A stretch of DNA of 64,000 nucleotides from Alphaproteobacteria bacterium (GCA_019635875.1 JAHBYP010000002.1:620001-684000); one strand, 5' to 3'. Shown: positions 47,412 to 58,226, counted from the first letter of the stretch. A program made the numbers and translations. The notes: generated by a model not told the origin, from the letters alone.

Positions 47412-48860
47412 CTAGTTCGACGACACCGGCCATGGGTTGCCGGCGCGCGAGGGGCGGCGGTCGAGGCGATTGGCGGCCAGCGCCTCGTCGAGCGACACGA
47501 CGCGACCGGTATAACCGCCCAGCGCCTCGTAATGGTCGCGCCGCATGGTGAACTCCAGCGGCGCCACCAGCGCCGGCGTCGGCACGTGGCCGAAAGCGTT
47601 GTCGGGCATGCGCGCGACATCGACCATGTAGGTGATGCCGCCGCCCGGCCAGACGAAGACCGGAGCGCCGCCGCAGGTCACGCGGGTCAGCGCGTCCTTG
47701 ACGCTCAAGGTCAGGCGCACCGGGTTCTCGGTGACGCCGGCGCGCAGCGAGCCGCCGGCGCCGGCCATGAACATCACCGTGCACAAGGCCGGCTCGCAAT
47801 TCTCGGCGATACGCTCGACCACCTTGCGCACCGGGGGCGGCATCTCGGCGGGCTGCGGGCTGAGTGCCTCGTCGAGCACGAACCACGCCGAATGCTCGCC
47901 GGTGGTCGAGACCATCAGCAGGCGCAGCCCAGGCCAGGCGGCCTTGGGATCGATCTTCTCGAGGATCTCCAGCGGATCGGCGATATCGGTGCCGCCCCAG
48001 CCCAGCCCCGGCTCGGCCACCTGGAAGTAGCGGCCCGGCGTCGAGCGGCGGCCGCGCACGCGGATGCCGGCGGGCGGCATGTCGAGGAACTTGCCGCCCT
48101 GGTGCTCCGACAGCACGCCGGTGATGTGGTCGTCGACGACGATCACCTCGTCGACATGGCCGTGCCATTGCGGCGCGAACATGCCGATGGTGGCCGAGCC
48201 GCAGCCCACGCGCATGCGCTCCTCGCGCTGGCCGTTGACCACCGGCGGCTGGCCCGCCTGGACCACGACAGAGGCGCCGCCATCGATGACGAGCTCGACC
48301 GGCTTGCGGTTGCACAGCGCCAGCATGGCGTCGCAGGTGACGACGCCCTCCTTCTTGCTGCCGCCGGTGAGATGGCGCACACCGCCCAGCGACAGCATCT
48401 GCGAGCCGTACTCGGCCGTGGTGACGTGGCCGATCTGCTCGCCCTCGACGCGCACCGCGGCCTGCTCGGGCCCGAGGAAGCGGTCGGTGTCGATCTTCAC
48501 CTTGACGCCGCAGTAGCTGAAGATGCCTTCGGTGACGACGGTCACCATGTCGACGCCGTCATGCTGGCTGGCGACGATGAAGGGCGCCGGCTTGTAGTCG
48601 GGATAGGTCGTGGTCGCGCCGATGCCGGTGACGAAGGTACCCTCCGGCCGGCCAAGCTCGCCGCTCCAGCTCTCGGCGCCCTGCGCGAAGGGCACCAGCG
48701 GCGCCTGCGTGCGTTCGATCACGACCAGCGAATCGACGCGCACCAGATGGCCGTTCTCGTTGGCGTAGCGGTCGCAGGCACCGACCTTGCCGGGCCGGAT
48801 GCGACAGAGCACCGGGCAGGCGTCGCAGCGCACCACGCCGTCTGACACGAGCTCAGACAT
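47412..48860 (-). CDS. 6-hydroxynicotinate reductase homologue (iron-sulfur)
   Basis: 482 residues from ATG 48860, near AAAGGAGGCC in reverse context; the longer frame passes through a repeat. The N-terminal Cys cluster, Cys12, Cys15, Cys19 and Cys29 (RCDACPVLC, VGACDRY), suits a 4Fe-4S centre, and the remaining sequence matches 6-hydroxynicotinate reductases (TYPDYKPAPFIVASQHDGVD, VTEGIFSYCGVKVKID). The enzyme reduces 6-hydroxynicotinate to 1,4,5,6-tetrahydro-6-oxonicotinate with reduced ferredoxin. The upstream neighbour on the same strand is a Mo-hydroxylase, as nicotinate degradation would need. Substrate specificity is not proven. Confidence 0.82.
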   Translation of the reverse strand: MSELVSDGVVRCDACPVLCRIRPGKVGACDRYANENGHLVRVDSLVVIERTQAPLVPFAQGAESWSGELGRPEGTFVTGIGATTTYPDYKPAPFIVASQHDGVDMVTVVTEGIFSYCGVKVKIDTDRFLGPEQAAVRVEGEQIGHVTTAEYGSQMLSLGGVRHLTGGSKKEGVVTCDAMLALCNRKPVELVIDGGASVVVQAGQPPVVNGQREERMRVGCGSATIGMFAPQWHGHVDEVIVVDDHITGVLSEHQGGKFLDMPPAGIRVRGRRSTPGRYFQVAEPGLGWGGTDIADPLEILEKIDPKAAWPGLRLLMVSTTGEHSAWFVLDEALSPQPAEMPPPVRKVVERIAENCEPALCTVMFMAGAGGSLRAGVTENPVRLTLSVKDALTRVTCGGAPVFVWPGGGITYMVDVARMPDNAFGHVPTPALVAPLEFTMRRDHYEALGGYTGRVVSLDEALAANRLDRRPSRAGNPWPVSSN

Positions 48861-48882
48861 GGCAGCACCAAAAGGAGGCCTT

Positions 48883-49008
48883 CCCTTCCCCCGGAGGGGG
48901 AAGGTGCCCGAAGGGCGGATGGGGGATGTCGAAGACGGACACCGATTTCGTTGCAGCATCCCCCATCCGTCGCGCTACGCGCGCCACCTTCCCCCTCCGG
49001 GGGAAGGT
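48883..49008. repeat. Family B palindromic repeat, copy 2
   Basis: About 126 bases with terminal CCTTCCCCCGGAGGGGGAAGG-like ends (two palindromes) and a central GGATGTCGAAGACGG...CGTTGCAGCATCC segment. The reverse complement matches the central part of 47191-47340 and 63845-63965. It fills most of the gap between the Mo-hydroxylase end and the reductase start. Confidence 0.8.
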
Positions 49009-49022
49009 AGTGGGTGACATAC

Positions 49023-51770
49023 TCATGCTGTGCCTCCCCGCAGGGCCGCGCGCAGGCGATGCGGCAGCACCGGCACCTGGCGCATGCGCACCCCGGTCGC
49101 GTCGTGGATCGCGCCGAGGATCGCCGGCGCCGTCGGCACGAGGCCCGGCTCGCCGACACCCTTGGCGCCCGAGGGGCCGAGCGGGTCGGGATCCTCGATC
49201 AGCATCACCTCGATCCGCGGCATGTCTCCGACCGTGGGAATCAGGTAGTCGTGCAGATTCTCGGTGCGGCCGGGGATGTATTCCTCCATCAGCGCCAGGC
49301 CGAGACCCTGCGCGATGCCGCCATGGATCTGGCCCTCGACCTGCAGCGGGTTGATGGCGCGCCCGACATCGTGCGCGGCGGCCATGCGCAGCACCTTCGT
49401 CGTGCCCAGCTCGACATCGACCTCGACCAGGGCGATCTGCGCGGCGAAGGCGTAGCTTGCGTAGGGCACGCCCTGGCCGTCGGCGTCGAGCGGCGAGGTC
49501 GGCGGATCGAAGGTGCCTTCGCCGATCATCACGTCGCCGTCGGCATCGGGCGCCAGGCCGCGCAGGTCGATCGCGCGCGTGCTCTCGCCTTCGTGGACGA
49601 GCAGCGTCGCGTCGCGGATCGACAGCTCGGCATCGGCGCCGGCATTGGCCATGCGCAGGATGCGCGCGCGCAGGTCGCGGCCGGCCAGCTCGGCGGCCCT
49701 GCCTGATACGAAGGTCTGGCGCGAGGCCGAGGTCTTGCCCGCGTCGGCGGTGCGGTCGGTGTCGCCGGTGACCAGGCGAATGCGCGCGAACGGCAGGCCC
49801 AGCGCGTCAGCGGCGATCTGCGTCATGATGGTGTTGCTGCCCTGGCCGATATCGAGCGCGCCGCTGTAGAGCGTGACGCCGCCGTCGCGGCCGATGCCGA
49901 TACGCATGATCGAGGGGTTCGACATCGAGGTATTGCCGATGCCGTACCACATGCAGCCGATGCCGACGCCTCGCCGCGTCGCGCCCGGCCTGCGGTTGAA
50001 CGCGGCCGTCTCGGCCTTCCACTCGGCCCAGCGCTGCCGCAGCGCCTCGAGGCATTGCGCCAGGCCGGCCGAATGCGCAAGGCGCTGACCGGTGGCCGTG
50101 ATGTCGCCGACGCGCAGCGCGTTGCGGTGACGGAACTCGAGCCGGTCGATGCCCAGCCGGTCGGCGAGCGCGTCCATCATCGCCTCGTGCGCGATGGCCG
50201 ATTGCGGCACGCCGAAGCCGCGGAAGGCGCCGGCCGGCGGCCCGTTGGTGAACCACGCCGCGCCCCAGGTCCGCGCGTTGGGCACGCGATAGGGACCGGT
50301 GGCATGCACCGGCACGCGATTGGCGACGGTCGGTCCCCACGAGGCGTAGGCGCCGGTGTCGAAATCGGCGCGCGACTCGCAGGCGGTGAGCCGGCCCTCC
50401 GCGTCGCAGGCGAAGCGCGCCACGACCCGCGCGGGATGGCGCTTGGTGGTCGCCGCCATGCTCTCGGGCCGTGTGTAGACGCAGGCCACCGGGCGGCCGA
50501 ACGTCCACGCCGCCAGCGCGATCAAGGGCTGCACCGACTGGTCGAGCTTGCCGCCGAAGCCGCCGCCGCAGGCGCTGGGCACGATGCGCACCGCCGAGGT
50601 CGGCAGGCGCATCACGCTGGCGACCTCGTCGCGGTCCATGTACGGCGTCTGCGTCGTGACATGCACCTCGATGCGATCGCCGACGCGCCGCGCCCAGCCG
50701 GCTTCCGGCTCGATATAGGCGTGCTCGACGAACGTCGTTTCGAAGATGCCCTCGGCTACGGCCGCCGCCGAGGCGATCGCGGCATCGACATCGCCGCGCC
50801 GCACACCGCCCTCGATCAGCAGGTTGGCCGGCTTGTCCGCCTGCACCAGCGCCGCGCCCGTCGCGCGGGCGGCGTCGATGCCGAGGATCGGCTCCAGCTT
50901 AGTCCAGGCGATCGGCAGTTCCTGGTCGCGTACCGCAAGGACGGCATCGCGCGAACCGACCAGCGCCAGCACGGCCTCGCCGCGATAGCGCACGCGGCCG
51001 TCGGCGAGGACCGGCTGGTCCTTGATGTCTGGATAGATGCCGAAGCCGTTGAACGGCACGTCGGCGGCGGTGAGGATCGCGGTCAGGCCGCGCTTCGCCG
51101 TCGACAGGTCGCCAATGGTGAAGGTCGCGCTGTGATGCGGCGAGCGCACGATACGCAGCCACAGCGCGTCGGCGGGAATGCCATCGGCGCCGTAGATCTC
51201 CGAGCCATCGACCCGCGCCGCGCCATCGACGCGTGGCACGCGCGCGCCGACAGCTTCACCGACTTGCGGTGCGGGCGCGGAGGCGGCCGTCACGTCAAGC
51301 ACCGCCTCGACGATCTTCTGGTATCCCGTGCAGCGGCAGAGCGTGCCGCCCAGCGCGTCCTCGACCTGCGCGCGCGAGGGGTGGCGCTCGCGCCGCAGCA
51401 GGTCGGTCGCCGACATCAGCATGCCCGGCGTGCAGATGCCGCACTGCGCCGCGCCATGGACGAGGAAGGCGCGCTTGAGCGCATCGGCGCTCGCATCGAG
51501 GCCTTCGACGGTGGTCACCGTACGGCCCGCGACCTGGGCCACCGGCGTCAGGCAGGCGCAGACCTGCTGGCCGTCGAGCAGCACGGTGCAGGCGCCGCAA
51601 TCGCCGGCATCGCAGCCGATCTTGGTGCCGGTCAGGCCAAGCTCGTCGCGCAGCGCATGCGCCAGCCGCGTCAGCGGCGGCGATCTCAAGGCCCTCGCGC
51701 TGCCATTGATCGTGCAGCGCACCGTGTCGTCGGCCAGCGCCGGCGCGATGGCGAGATCGTCGGGCGTCAC
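49023..51770 (-). CDS. Molybdopterin hydroxylase, 2Fe-2S and Mo subunits fused (xanthine dehydrogenase family)
   Basis: 915 residues from the GTG at 51770, which overlaps the FAD-subunit stop by four bases (GTGA). Residues ~1-165 hold the plant-type 2Fe-2S site ([16 protein letters not shown]) and the second 2Fe-2S site ([18 protein letters not shown]). From ~185 on is the Mo-cofactor domain: [39 protein letters not shown] and [13 protein letters not shown], which holds the catalytic Glu. Relatives hydroxylate purines, nicotinate or other N-heterocycles. With 6-hydroxynicotinate reductase downstream, nicotinate is a good candidate substrate. The fused form is less common than separate subunits. 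Confidence 0.9.
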   Translation of the reverse strand: MTPDDLAIAPALADDTVRCTINGSARALRSPPLTRLAHALRDELGLTGTKIGCDAGDCGACTVLLDGQQVCACLTPVAQVAGRTVTTVEGLDASADALKRAFLVHGAAQCGICTPGMLMSATDLLRRERHPSRAQVEDALGGTLCRCTGYQKIVEAVLDVTAASAPAPQVGEAVGARVPRVDGAARVDGSEIYGADGIPADALWLRIVRSPHHSATFTIGDLSTAKRGLTAILTAADVPFNGFGIYPDIKDQPVLADGRVRYRGEAVLALVGSRDAVLAVRDQELPIAWTKLEPILGIDAARATGAALVQADKPANLLIEGGVRRGDVDAAIASAAAVAEGIFETTFVEHAYIEPEAGWARRVGDRIEVHVTTQTPYMDRDEVASVMRLPTSAVRIVPSACGGGFGGKLDQSVQPLIALAAWTFGRPVACVYTRPESMAATTKRHPARVVARFACDAEGRLTACESRADFDTGAYASWGPTVANRVPVHATGPYRVPNARTWGAAWFTNGPPAGAFRGFGVPQSAIAHEAMMDALADRLGIDRLEFRHRNALRVGDITATGQRLAHSAGLAQCLEALRQRWAEWKAETAAFNRRPGATRRGVGIGCMWYGIGNTSMSNPSIMRIGIGRDGGVTLYSGALDIGQGSNTIMTQIAADALGLPFARIRLVTGDTDRTADAGKTSASRQTFVSGRAAELAGRDLRARILRMANAGADAELSIRDATLLVHEGESTRAIDLRGLAPDADGDVMIGEGTFDPPTSPLDADGQGVPYASYAFAAQIALVEVDVELGTTKVLRMAAAHDVGRAINPLQVEGQIHGGIAQGLGLALMEEYIPGRTENLHDYLIPTVGDMPRIEVMLIEDPDPLGPSGAKGVGEPGLVPTAPAILGAIHDATGVRMRQVPVLPHRLRAALRGGTA

Positions 51771-52618
51771 GACGACACCATGCTGCCGATTTCGTCCAGG
51801 GCCCGGCGAACCACCGTGAGCGCCGCATCGGCGCGGTAGTCCGCCGATGCCCGCACATCGTCGATCGGCGCCAGCGCCGCGAGGTATCGCGGCGTCACCC
51901 GATCGGCCAGCGTGGCGTCGGCGGGGCAGCCCAGCAGCGCCGCCTCCAGGTCGGGCAGGCGGCGCGCGACTTCCGAGCAGGCGCCGACCGCGACGCCGGC
52001 GCGCGTCACGCGGCCGGCCTCGTCGCATTCGATCGCGACGGCGACCATGGCGATGGAGATCACGAGGTAGCGGCGCGCGCCGAGCTTGATGAAGTGGCCG
52101 ACGGCGCGCGGCGAGCGCGGCTTGGGCACACGAATGGCCGTCACGAGCTCGATCGGCGAGCGACGCGTGCGGCGGTTGCCCAGGATGAACTCGGCGAGCG
52201 GAACGGCGACGACGCCGGCCATGCTGGCGAGCTCGACGGACGCGTCGAGGCTGAGCAGCGGCGGCACGCCGTCGGCCGCCGGCGAGGCATTGCAGAGATT
52301 GCCGGCGATCGTGCCGGCGTTCTGGATCTGCGCGCCGCCGACCTCGCGCGCCGCGCGCTTCAGCCCGTCGAACGGCGGCGGCAGGTCGCTGTTCACCAGG
52401 TCGGACCAGGTCGTGGTCGCGCCGATGCGCCAATGGCCGGGAGCATCGGCGATGCCGCGCAGGCCGGCGATGGCGGTGATGTCGAGGACGTCGTCGTCGA
52501 GCGGGCGGCCGACGCGGGCGGGATAGAAATCGGTGCCGCCGGCCAGCACCGTGAGCGGCCGGCTCGCCAATGCCTGGAGCGCCGCGTCGATGCTCGTCGG
52601 TCGCAGATAAGCCGCCAT
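51767..52618 (-). CDS. FAD-binding subunit of xanthine dehydrogenase-type hydroxylase
   Basis: 283 residues. The CO-dehydrogenase-flavoprotein/PCMH FAD domain shows VLAGGTDFYPARVG, AGTIAGNLCNASPAADG and LLSLDASVELAS, followed by the C-terminal CODH_FAD_C domain. It starts AAYLRPTSIDAALQAL, the normal start, and feeds electrons between 2Fe-2S centres and the acceptor. It is the first gene of the cluster and overlaps the Mo subunit gene by four bases. It has 69 bases upstream to the convergent MORN gene on the same strand. Confidence 0.93.
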   Translation of the reverse strand: MAAYLRPTSIDAALQALASRPLTVLAGGTDFYPARVGRPLDDDVLDITAIAGLRGIADAPGHWRIGATTTWSDLVNSDLPPPFDGLKRAAREVGGAQIQNAGTIAGNLCNASPAADGVPPLLSLDASVELASMAGVVAVPLAEFILGNRRTRRSPIELVTAIRVPKPRSPRAVGHFIKLGARRYLVISIAMVAVAIECDEAGRVTRAGVAVGACSEVARRLPDLEAALLGCPADATLADRVTPRYLAALAPIDDVRASADYRADAALTVVRRALDEIGSMVSS

Positions 52619-52687
52619 CAGACCAGCCCGGGCGAGATCGTTCGTAAGCGAACGATCTATTCTAGCCCGCCCCCGATCCGAGTCAAT

Positions 52688-53242
52688 TCACCGGCGGCGA
52701 AAGCCGCATTGCTCAGGCGTGCGGCGCACCACCGCCCAGCGCTCGCCGTGGCGAAAGCAACCCTTGACCCACTGGCCGCCGAAAGTCTGGCCATTGGCCG
52801 TGGTCTTCACGCCGAAGCCGTGCGCGAGGTCGTCGGCCCACTGGCCCTCGTAGCGATCGCCGTTGGGCCAGGTCATGGCGCCGCGGCCGTGGAAGGTGCC
52901 GTTGCGCAGCTGGCCCTCGTAGCGCTGGCCGCTGCGCCAGGCATACAGGCCATGGCCGTGCATGCGGCCGGCCCTCATTTCGCCCTCGTAGCGCGACTCG
53001 GCGATGCCCGCGCGATCATAGAGCTGCACCACACCGCGGCCATGGCCCATGCCCTCGACGCAACGGCCGGACCAGGTCACAGACCAGCCCGATGTGGGAT
53101 TGTCGTCCCAGATGCGGCAGCCCGTGACTCGATCGAAGGTCCAGCCCGGTTCGGCCCGCACCGCGCCCGCGGCCAGCATGGCAGCGACGAACGCCGCCAT
53201 CGCCACTGCCTGACTCCTCGCGCTGCGACCGTCCTTTGCCAT
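52688..53242 (-). CDS. Exported MORN-repeat protein
   Basis: 184 residues from ATG 53242; longer frames lack a signal sequence. The N-terminus (AVAMAAFVAAMLAAGAVRA) is a signal peptide cut near AVRA. The mature part has four to five MORN repeats such as YEGQLRNGTFHGRGAMTWPNG and YEGQWADDLAHGFG, preceded by a Cys pair (GCRIWDD, GRCVEGMG). MORN proteins often bind membranes or scaffolds; the role here is unknown. Confidence 0.85.
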   Translation of the reverse strand: MAKDGRSARSQAVAMAAFVAAMLAAGAVRAEPGWTFDRVTGCRIWDDNPTSGWSVTWSGRCVEGMGHGRGVVQLYDRAGIAESRYEGEMRAGRMHGHGLYAWRSGQRYEGQLRNGTFHGRGAMTWPNGDRYEGQWADDLAHGFGVKTTANGQTFGGQWVKGCFRHGERWAVVRRTPEQCGFRRR

Positions 53243-53305
53243 GCACAGTGATGTTACCACGCGCCGTCTTCGCCAGCTGACGCGGCGTGATAGCCTTCGA
53301 TCCAC

Positions 53306-53881
53306 ATGATCCCTGCCGCGCCATCCCTCCGGCGTCGAGGTCCCGGCAGAGCCAGGCGATATGCCTGCGCGCTGGTCGTCGCCGTCCTCTCGACCGGCGA
53401 TGCGTCGGCGCGCAACGATCCCGACCTCACCGACGTCGCCCGGTTCTGCTCGGCCGTCGCCCATGCCGACAGCGCGACGCTCGATCGGGCGGCGCAGCGG
53501 ATCGACGCCATCAAGCGCGAGATCGCGGCCTTGGCGGCGCTTGAGGCGAAGCGCGACCGGCTGGCGGCCGAGGCTGCGGCGGAGGGGGACCGCGTCGCCG
53601 GCCAACGCCGCGATGTCGAGGCGTTGCGGACACGGCTCACCCACCTGTCGCCGGCGATGTTCGAGGAGCGTCGGCTGACGGGCGCCGATCTGACGGCGCA
53701 TCTCGAGGTGCTCGATCGCTATCGTCAGAGCGAAGCGGTGCTGCTGATCGAGCTCCGCGCCATCGAGGACGAGATCGCCGCGCGGCGCGCGCGTGCCGAT
53801 CTGCCGGCGCAGCGCACAGTCGCGACATCGGAGCGCGAGCTGCGCCGCTGCATCGAGGAGCGCCGCGCCCGCCTTAGATGA
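53306..53881 (+). CDS. Exported coiled-coil protein of unknown function
   Basis: 191 residues. An N-terminal basic stretch and hydrophobic core (ACALVVAVLSTGDASA) make a signal peptide. The rest is an Ala/Glu/Arg-rich coiled coil (AIKREIAALAALEAKRDRLAAEAAAEGDR read in segments) with two conserved-looking cysteines (FCSAVAH, LRRCIEE). No known family. It is divergent from the MORN gene (64 bases apart) and overlaps the end of the convergent MarR gene by eight bases. Confidence 0.68.
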   Translation: MIPAAPSLRRRGPGRARRYACALVVAVLSTGDASARNDPDLTDVARFCSAVAHADSATLDRAAQRIDAIKREIAALAALEAKRDRLAAEAAAEGDRVAGQRRDVEALRTRLTHLSPAMFEERRLTGADLTAHLEVLDRYRQSEAVLLIELRAIEDEIAARRARADLPAQRTVATSERELRRCIEERRARLR

Positions 53882-54317
53882 GGCGCGACAGCAGGCCGAG
53901 CAGCGTGCGCTGCTCGGCGGCGTCGAGCGGCTTGAGCGTCTCGGCGCTGACGCGCGGGCCGTTGGCGATCAGCCGCGCCAGCATCTCCTCGCCTTCGGGC
54001 GTCAGGCGCAGCAAGGTGCGGCGGGCGTCGTCGGGGTCGGGCCGCGCGGCGATCAGGGCGCGGTCGCGCAGCCGGCGCACCACGCCCTGGGTGGTCGCCT
54101 TGTCCATGCCGACCAGGCGGCCGAGATGGTTCTGCGACAGCTCGCCCTGCTCGCCCAGCTTCACCAGGCTGGTGAACTGGGTCGGCGTCGTGCCGGGATC
54201 GCCGATATTGGCCTGAAACAGCGCCGTGGCGCGCTGATGGGCGCGGCGCAGCAGGTACCCGATCTGATGCTCGACTGTATAGGTGCCGCCCTCGGACGGG
54301 TCGTCGCCGTTCTTCAT
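53874..54317 (-). CDS. MarR-family transcriptional regulator
   Basis: 147 residues with the MarR winged helix: QRATALFQANIGDPGTTPTQF, LGEQGELSQNHLGRLVGMDK (recognition helix), TTQGVVRRLRDRALIAARPDPDDARRTLL read in two parts (wing with D-x-R). It most likely represses a nearby or remote gene in response to phenolic ligands; the target is not apparent. The lolA gene is upstream on the same strand, 46 bases away. Confidence 0.93.
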   Translation of the reverse strand: MKNGDDPSEGGTYTVEHQIGYLLRRAHQRATALFQANIGDPGTTPTQFTSLVKLGEQGELSQNHLGRLVGMDKATTQGVVRRLRDRALIAARPDPDDARRTLLRLTPEGEEMLARLIANGPRVSAETLKPLDAAEQRTLLGLLSRLI

Positions 54318-54363
54318 CGCTCCATCAGAGACCGGGGCGAGGCCACACGCAAGCCGCGCGCGC

Positions 54364-55116
54364 TCACCTCGGCCCCGACTTCAGCTCGTTCTCGTTGAAG
54401 CGGAAGGAGACGTTGCCGAGGTCGATGCCGCTTTCGACCCGGGTAAGCGAGACGCTGACCTGGTTGCCCTTGGCATCGGTGATGCTCCAGCCCTTCAGCA
54501 GCATCGGGTTGTCCTGCACGATCATGGTCGCGCGGCCCTCGTTGGGGCGCTTGGTCTGGTACATCGAAATGTGGATGTCGCCGTTGACCAGGCGCGCATC
54601 GGTCACGGTGATGTCGCCCGACAGGCGCAGATTGCTGGAGACCAGGAAGCTCGCCGCCGTCCAGCCGATCGGCCACTGGCTGAAATCCTGCTGCTTGAAA
54701 TCGACCATGGTGACCTGGGTGCCGTCGGCGACGATCAGGATCGGCACCGGCGGATCGTACTCGAAGCGCAGACGGCCGGGCCGGCGCACGTAGTAGGTGC
54801 CCGACGAGACGTTGCCGGCCGCCGAGGTCTGCAGGAAGCGTGCCTTCATCGTGGTGATCGAATTCAGGTACTGCTCGACGCGCGCCACCAGCGCCTGCTG
54901 CTGCGCCGTCACGCCGGCGGCGGGCGGCGGCGCCGGCGTCGTGTCGCGGCGCGGCTTGGCCGGCGCCTGCGCGCGCGCCGATTCGACCGAGAAGATCAGC
55001 CGCTCGCGTTCCTCGTCGAGCGCCGGCGCCAGCAGCCAAGCGGCCACCGCGGTCGACGCCGCGAGCGTCAGGCGCAACACGGAGCGGGCAGGCGGGAACA
55101 GTCGGATCATCGCCAT
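54364..55116 (-). CDS. lolA: Outer-membrane lipoprotein carrier protein LolA
   Basis: 250 residues with a Sec signal (SVLRLTLAASTAVAAWLLAPA). The mature part has the LolA fold, recognisable in VEQYLNSITTMKARFLQTS, SGTYYVRRPGRLRFEYDPP, VTMVDFKQQDFSQWPIG and VIVQDNPMLLKGWSITDA-type elements. It ferries lipoproteins from LolCDE to the outer membrane. It lies 154 bases downstream of ftsK, a conserved alphaproteobacterial neighbour. Confidence 0.92.
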   Translation of the reverse strand: MAMIRLFPPARSVLRLTLAASTAVAAWLLAPALDEERERLIFSVESARAQAPAKPRRDTTPAPPPAAGVTAQQQALVARVEQYLNSITTMKARFLQTSAAGNVSSGTYYVRRPGRLRFEYDPPVPILIVADGTQVTMVDFKQQDFSQWPIGWTAASFLVSSNLRLSGDITVTDARLVNGDIHISMYQTKRPNEGRATMIVQDNPMLLKGWSITDAKGNQVSVSLTRVESGIDLGNVSFRFNENELKSGPR

Positions 55117-55270
55117 ATCCTTTCTCAGCCGTCGGCGGCGATATCGGCGTCAAACCCGGCGGATTCAAGACAGAGGGGTGAGCCGCAACGCCGTGTCACA
55201 CGCCGCCTTGGGACCGCCGGCATCTCGCCGGCTCTTCTCCATGAGGCCGGCGCGACGCCGGCGGTCCCAT

Positions 55271-58093
55271 TCAATCGTCGCGGTCGATGTCGCGCGCCAG
55301 CACCTCGCGCTTGCCGACGCTGTTGGCCGGCGTCACCACGCCCTCGCGCTCCATGCGCTCGACGATGCGGGCGGCGCGGTTGTAACCGATCTGCAGGTGG
55401 CGCTGGATGAAGCTGGTCGAGCACTTGCGCTCGCGCGCCACGATGTCGATGGCGCGATCGTAGAGCTCGTCGGAACCCTCCTCCGCCTCGCCGCCCGAGC
55501 CGCCGCCACTGCCCTCGCCGCCGCCGATGCCGCCCTCGGCATCCTCGGTGATCGAGTCGATATAGGCCGGCTTGCCCTGCTTGCGCAGGTGCTTGACCAC
55601 CTTCTCGACCTCGGCATCGGACACGAACGGACCGTGCACGCGCACGATGCGCCCACCGCCGGCCATGTAGAGCATGTCGCCCTGGCCCAGCAGCTGCTCG
55701 CCGCCTTGCTCGCCCAGGATGGTGCGGCTGTCGATCTTCGACGTCACCTGGAAGGCGATGCGGGTCGGGAAATTGGCCTTGATCGTGCCGGTGATGACAT
55801 CGACCGAGGGGCGCTGCGTGGCCATCACGACATGGATGCCGGCGGCGCGCGCCATCTGCGCCAGGCGCTGCACGGCGATCTCGATGTCCTTGCCGGCGAC
55901 CAGCATCAGGTCGGCCATCTCGTCGATGATGACGACGATGTAGGGCAGCGACACCAGGTCGATCGGCTCGTCTTCCCAGATCTTCTCGCGCGTATCGGGA
56001 TCGATGCCGGTCTGCACGCGCCGCGTCAGCACCTCGCCGGAATCGCGCGCCTCGCCCACGCGCTCGTTGAAGCCGGCGATGTTGCGCACGCCCAGCTGCG
56101 ACATCAGCTGATAGCGCCGCTCCATCTCGCGCACCGTCCACTTCAGCGCCACCACCGCCTTGCGCGGATCGGTGACGACGGGGGTCAGCAAATGCGGAAT
56201 GTCCTGGTAGACGCTCAGCTCGAGCATCTTGGGGTCGATCATGATGAACTTGCAGGTATCCGGCGCCAGCCGATAGAGCAGCGACAGGATCATCGTGTTG
56301 ATGCCCACCGACTTGCCCGAGCCGGTGGTGCCGCCGATCAGCAGATGCGGCATGCGCGCGAGGTCGGCAACCACCGGACCGCCGCCGATGTCCTTGCCCA
56401 GCACCAGCGGCAGATTCAGGCGCTGGTCCTCATAGTCCTTGGTCGACAGCAGCTCGCGCAGGAAGACCATCTCGCGCTTCACGTTCGGCAGCTCGATGCC
56501 GATGACGTTGCGGCCCGGCACGGTGGCGACGCGCACCGAGACCGCGCTCATCGAGCGGGCGATGTCGTCGGCCAGGCCGATGATGCGGCTCGACTTGATG
56601 CCCGGCGCCGGCTCGAGCTCGTAGAGCGTGACGACGGGGCCGGGGCGGACCTTCACTACCTCGCCCTTGACGCCGAAATCGTCGAGCACCGATTCGAGCA
56701 GCCGCGCATTCTGCGCCAGGGCCTCCTCGTCGATGGTCGCGGCGGCCAGCGACCGGGGCGGCGGCGACAGGATGTCGAGCGGCGGCAGGGTGAAGTTCTC
56801 GCCGCCCAGCGCCAGCTCGTGCTGCCGCTCGGCTTGGGCGCGCTTGCCGGGCAGCGGCTTGACCGGCTTGAGCACGACCTTGGGCTGGTAGACCGGCGCG
56901 ACCGGCGGTGCTTGATCGTCGTCCGGCTCGACCACCGGCGCGGGCGTCGGCTTGCGCACCAGATGCAGCACCTTGGCGCCCAACGGCACCACGGCGGGCG
57001 GCGGCTCGACGGCCGGCGGCGGGCTGTCATCGGGCAGCGGTGCTCCGCCTTCGCCCTCGGCGGCGCGCATCAGCACCGGCTCGATGCGTTCCTCGGCGAC
57101 GCCGATGCCTTCGTATTCGTCCGGCGTCGGCTGGGCGCGTCGACGCAGCCAGCCCGGCAGCCAGCCGTGCTCGCGGCGCCGCTGCCCGTGGTCGATCTCG
57201 GGAATCGTCGCGACCTCGCCGTCGGGATGCTTCATCTCAGCAATCGGCGAGAGCGGCGCGTCGACCATCAGCGTGTCGCGCGGCGGCAGCGGGCGATCCT
57301 CGTCGGGGATCGGCTGGAAGCGCGCCGGATCGTACTGCGAGGCGTCGATCTCGCCGGGGATGGTGGCGTAGCCGACCGGCGGTCCGGGCGGCGGCGCGTG
57401 CTCGTCGAGGCGATCGGGGCGGCCGCGCCACAGCGCCACGGCGGCGCGCCACAACCAGCGCAGCAGCTGCAGCGGCAGGACCAGCACGCGGAAGATGAAC
57501 GGCAGATGGCCGCGCCGCATGCCCATCACCGGCACCATCAGGGCCAGCGCCAGCAGCGTGGCGAGCGGCGCCACGACGGCCAGCGGGCCGCCGTCGCTGT
57601 AGGTCAGCACGATCTCGGCGACGTATTTCGCCAGCGCCGCGCCGGTGACGCCGCCGGGGCCGGCGTGCGGCGTCCACTGGCCGATATCGGTGAGACGGCC
57701 GGCGGCGGTCGAGGCGAGCAGCACCGCGGCCAGCAGCAGCGCCAGGCGCAGGCCGAAGAAATGCAGCACGTGATGGCGCGCCAGCATCACGCCCCAGGCG
57801 ATCGCGCCGACCGGCAGCAGGAAGGCGCCCAAGCCGATGCCCTGCATCATCAGGTCGGCGAAAGCGGCGCCGGGAAAGCCCAGCATGTTGCGCGGCGCGA
57901 AGCCGGTGGCGCGGTTCAGCGACGGATCGGTGGCGTGATAGGTGATCAGCGCGATCAGCCCCGCCATGCCCAGCACGATCGCACCGATGCCGAGCAGCTC
58001 CATGGCGCGCTGACGGAAGAACAACGTCGCGCCCGGCGGCAGGAAGCCGCCGCGTGCCGAGCTCATCGTTTCCTTCAGCGTTGCCAGGGCCAT
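55271..58093 (-). CDS. ftsK: DNA translocase FtsK
   Basis: 940 residues. Four N-terminal membrane segments (for example [33 protein letters not shown]) are followed by a long Pro/Ala-rich linker (~200-420). The motor has [18 protein letters not shown] (Walker A), [29 protein letters not shown] (Walker B) and a C-terminal gamma winged helix ([16 protein letters not shown]) that reads the orienting octamers. It segregates chromosome termini at the division septum. The dapC-like gene is upstream and lolA downstream. Confidence 0.97.
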   Translation of the reverse strand: MALATLKETMSSARGGFLPPGATLFFRQRAMELLGIGAIVLGMAGLIALITYHATDPSLNRATGFAPRNMLGFPGAAFADLMMQGIGLGAFLLPVGAIAWGVMLARHHVLHFFGLRLALLLAAVLLASTAAGRLTDIGQWTPHAGPGGVTGAALAKYVAEIVLTYSDGGPLAVVAPLATLLALALMVPVMGMRRGHLPFIFRVLVLPLQLLRWLWRAAVALWRGRPDRLDEHAPPPGPPVGYATIPGEIDASQYDPARFQPIPDEDRPLPPRDTLMVDAPLSPIAEMKHPDGEVATIPEIDHGQRRREHGWLPGWLRRRAQPTPDEYEGIGVAEERIEPVLMRAAEGEGGAPLPDDSPPPAVEPPPAVVPLGAKVLHLVRKPTPAPVVEPDDDQAPPVAPVYQPKVVLKPVKPLPGKRAQAERQHELALGGENFTLPPLDILSPPPRSLAAATIDEEALAQNARLLESVLDDFGVKGEVVKVRPGPVVTLYELEPAPGIKSSRIIGLADDIARSMSAVSVRVATVPGRNVIGIELPNVKREMVFLRELLSTKDYEDQRLNLPLVLGKDIGGGPVVADLARMPHLLIGGTTGSGKSVGINTMILSLLYRLAPDTCKFIMIDPKMLELSVYQDIPHLLTPVVTDPRKAVVALKWTVREMERRYQLMSQLGVRNIAGFNERVGEARDSGEVLTRRVQTGIDPDTREKIWEDEPIDLVSLPYIVVIIDEMADLMLVAGKDIEIAVQRLAQMARAAGIHVVMATQRPSVDVITGTIKANFPTRIAFQVTSKIDSRTILGEQGGEQLLGQGDMLYMAGGGRIVRVHGPFVSDAEVEKVVKHLRKQGKPAYIDSITEDAEGGIGGGEGSGGGSGGEAEEGSDELYDRAIDIVARERKCSTSFIQRHLQIGYNRAARIVERMEREGVVTPANSVGKREVLARDIDRDD

Positions 58094-58129
58094 GGTCTAG
58101 AGCGCCGTCCGTGCAGGTTGAATCGATCC

Positions 58130-58194
58130 GTCATCCCGAGCGCAGCGAGGGATCCAGGAGGGCCGCATGGATCCCTCGCAGCGCTCGGGATGAC
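58130..58194. repeat. Family A palindromic repeat, copy 3
   Basis: GTCATCCCGAGCGCAGCGAG and the inverse CTCGCAGCGCTCGGGATGAC flank a short centre with GATCCAGG and ATGGATCC. It is the most regular copy. It lies between the start of ftsK and the end of the aminotransferase gene. Confidence 0.85.
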
Positions 58195-58226
58195 AAGGGA
58201 GCCGGTTCGATCTGTTCGTCATGCCT

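Noticed and set aside
48883-49008. CRISPR-like repeat
   Set aside because: The repeats are long palindromes at scattered places, not short direct repeats with regular spacers.
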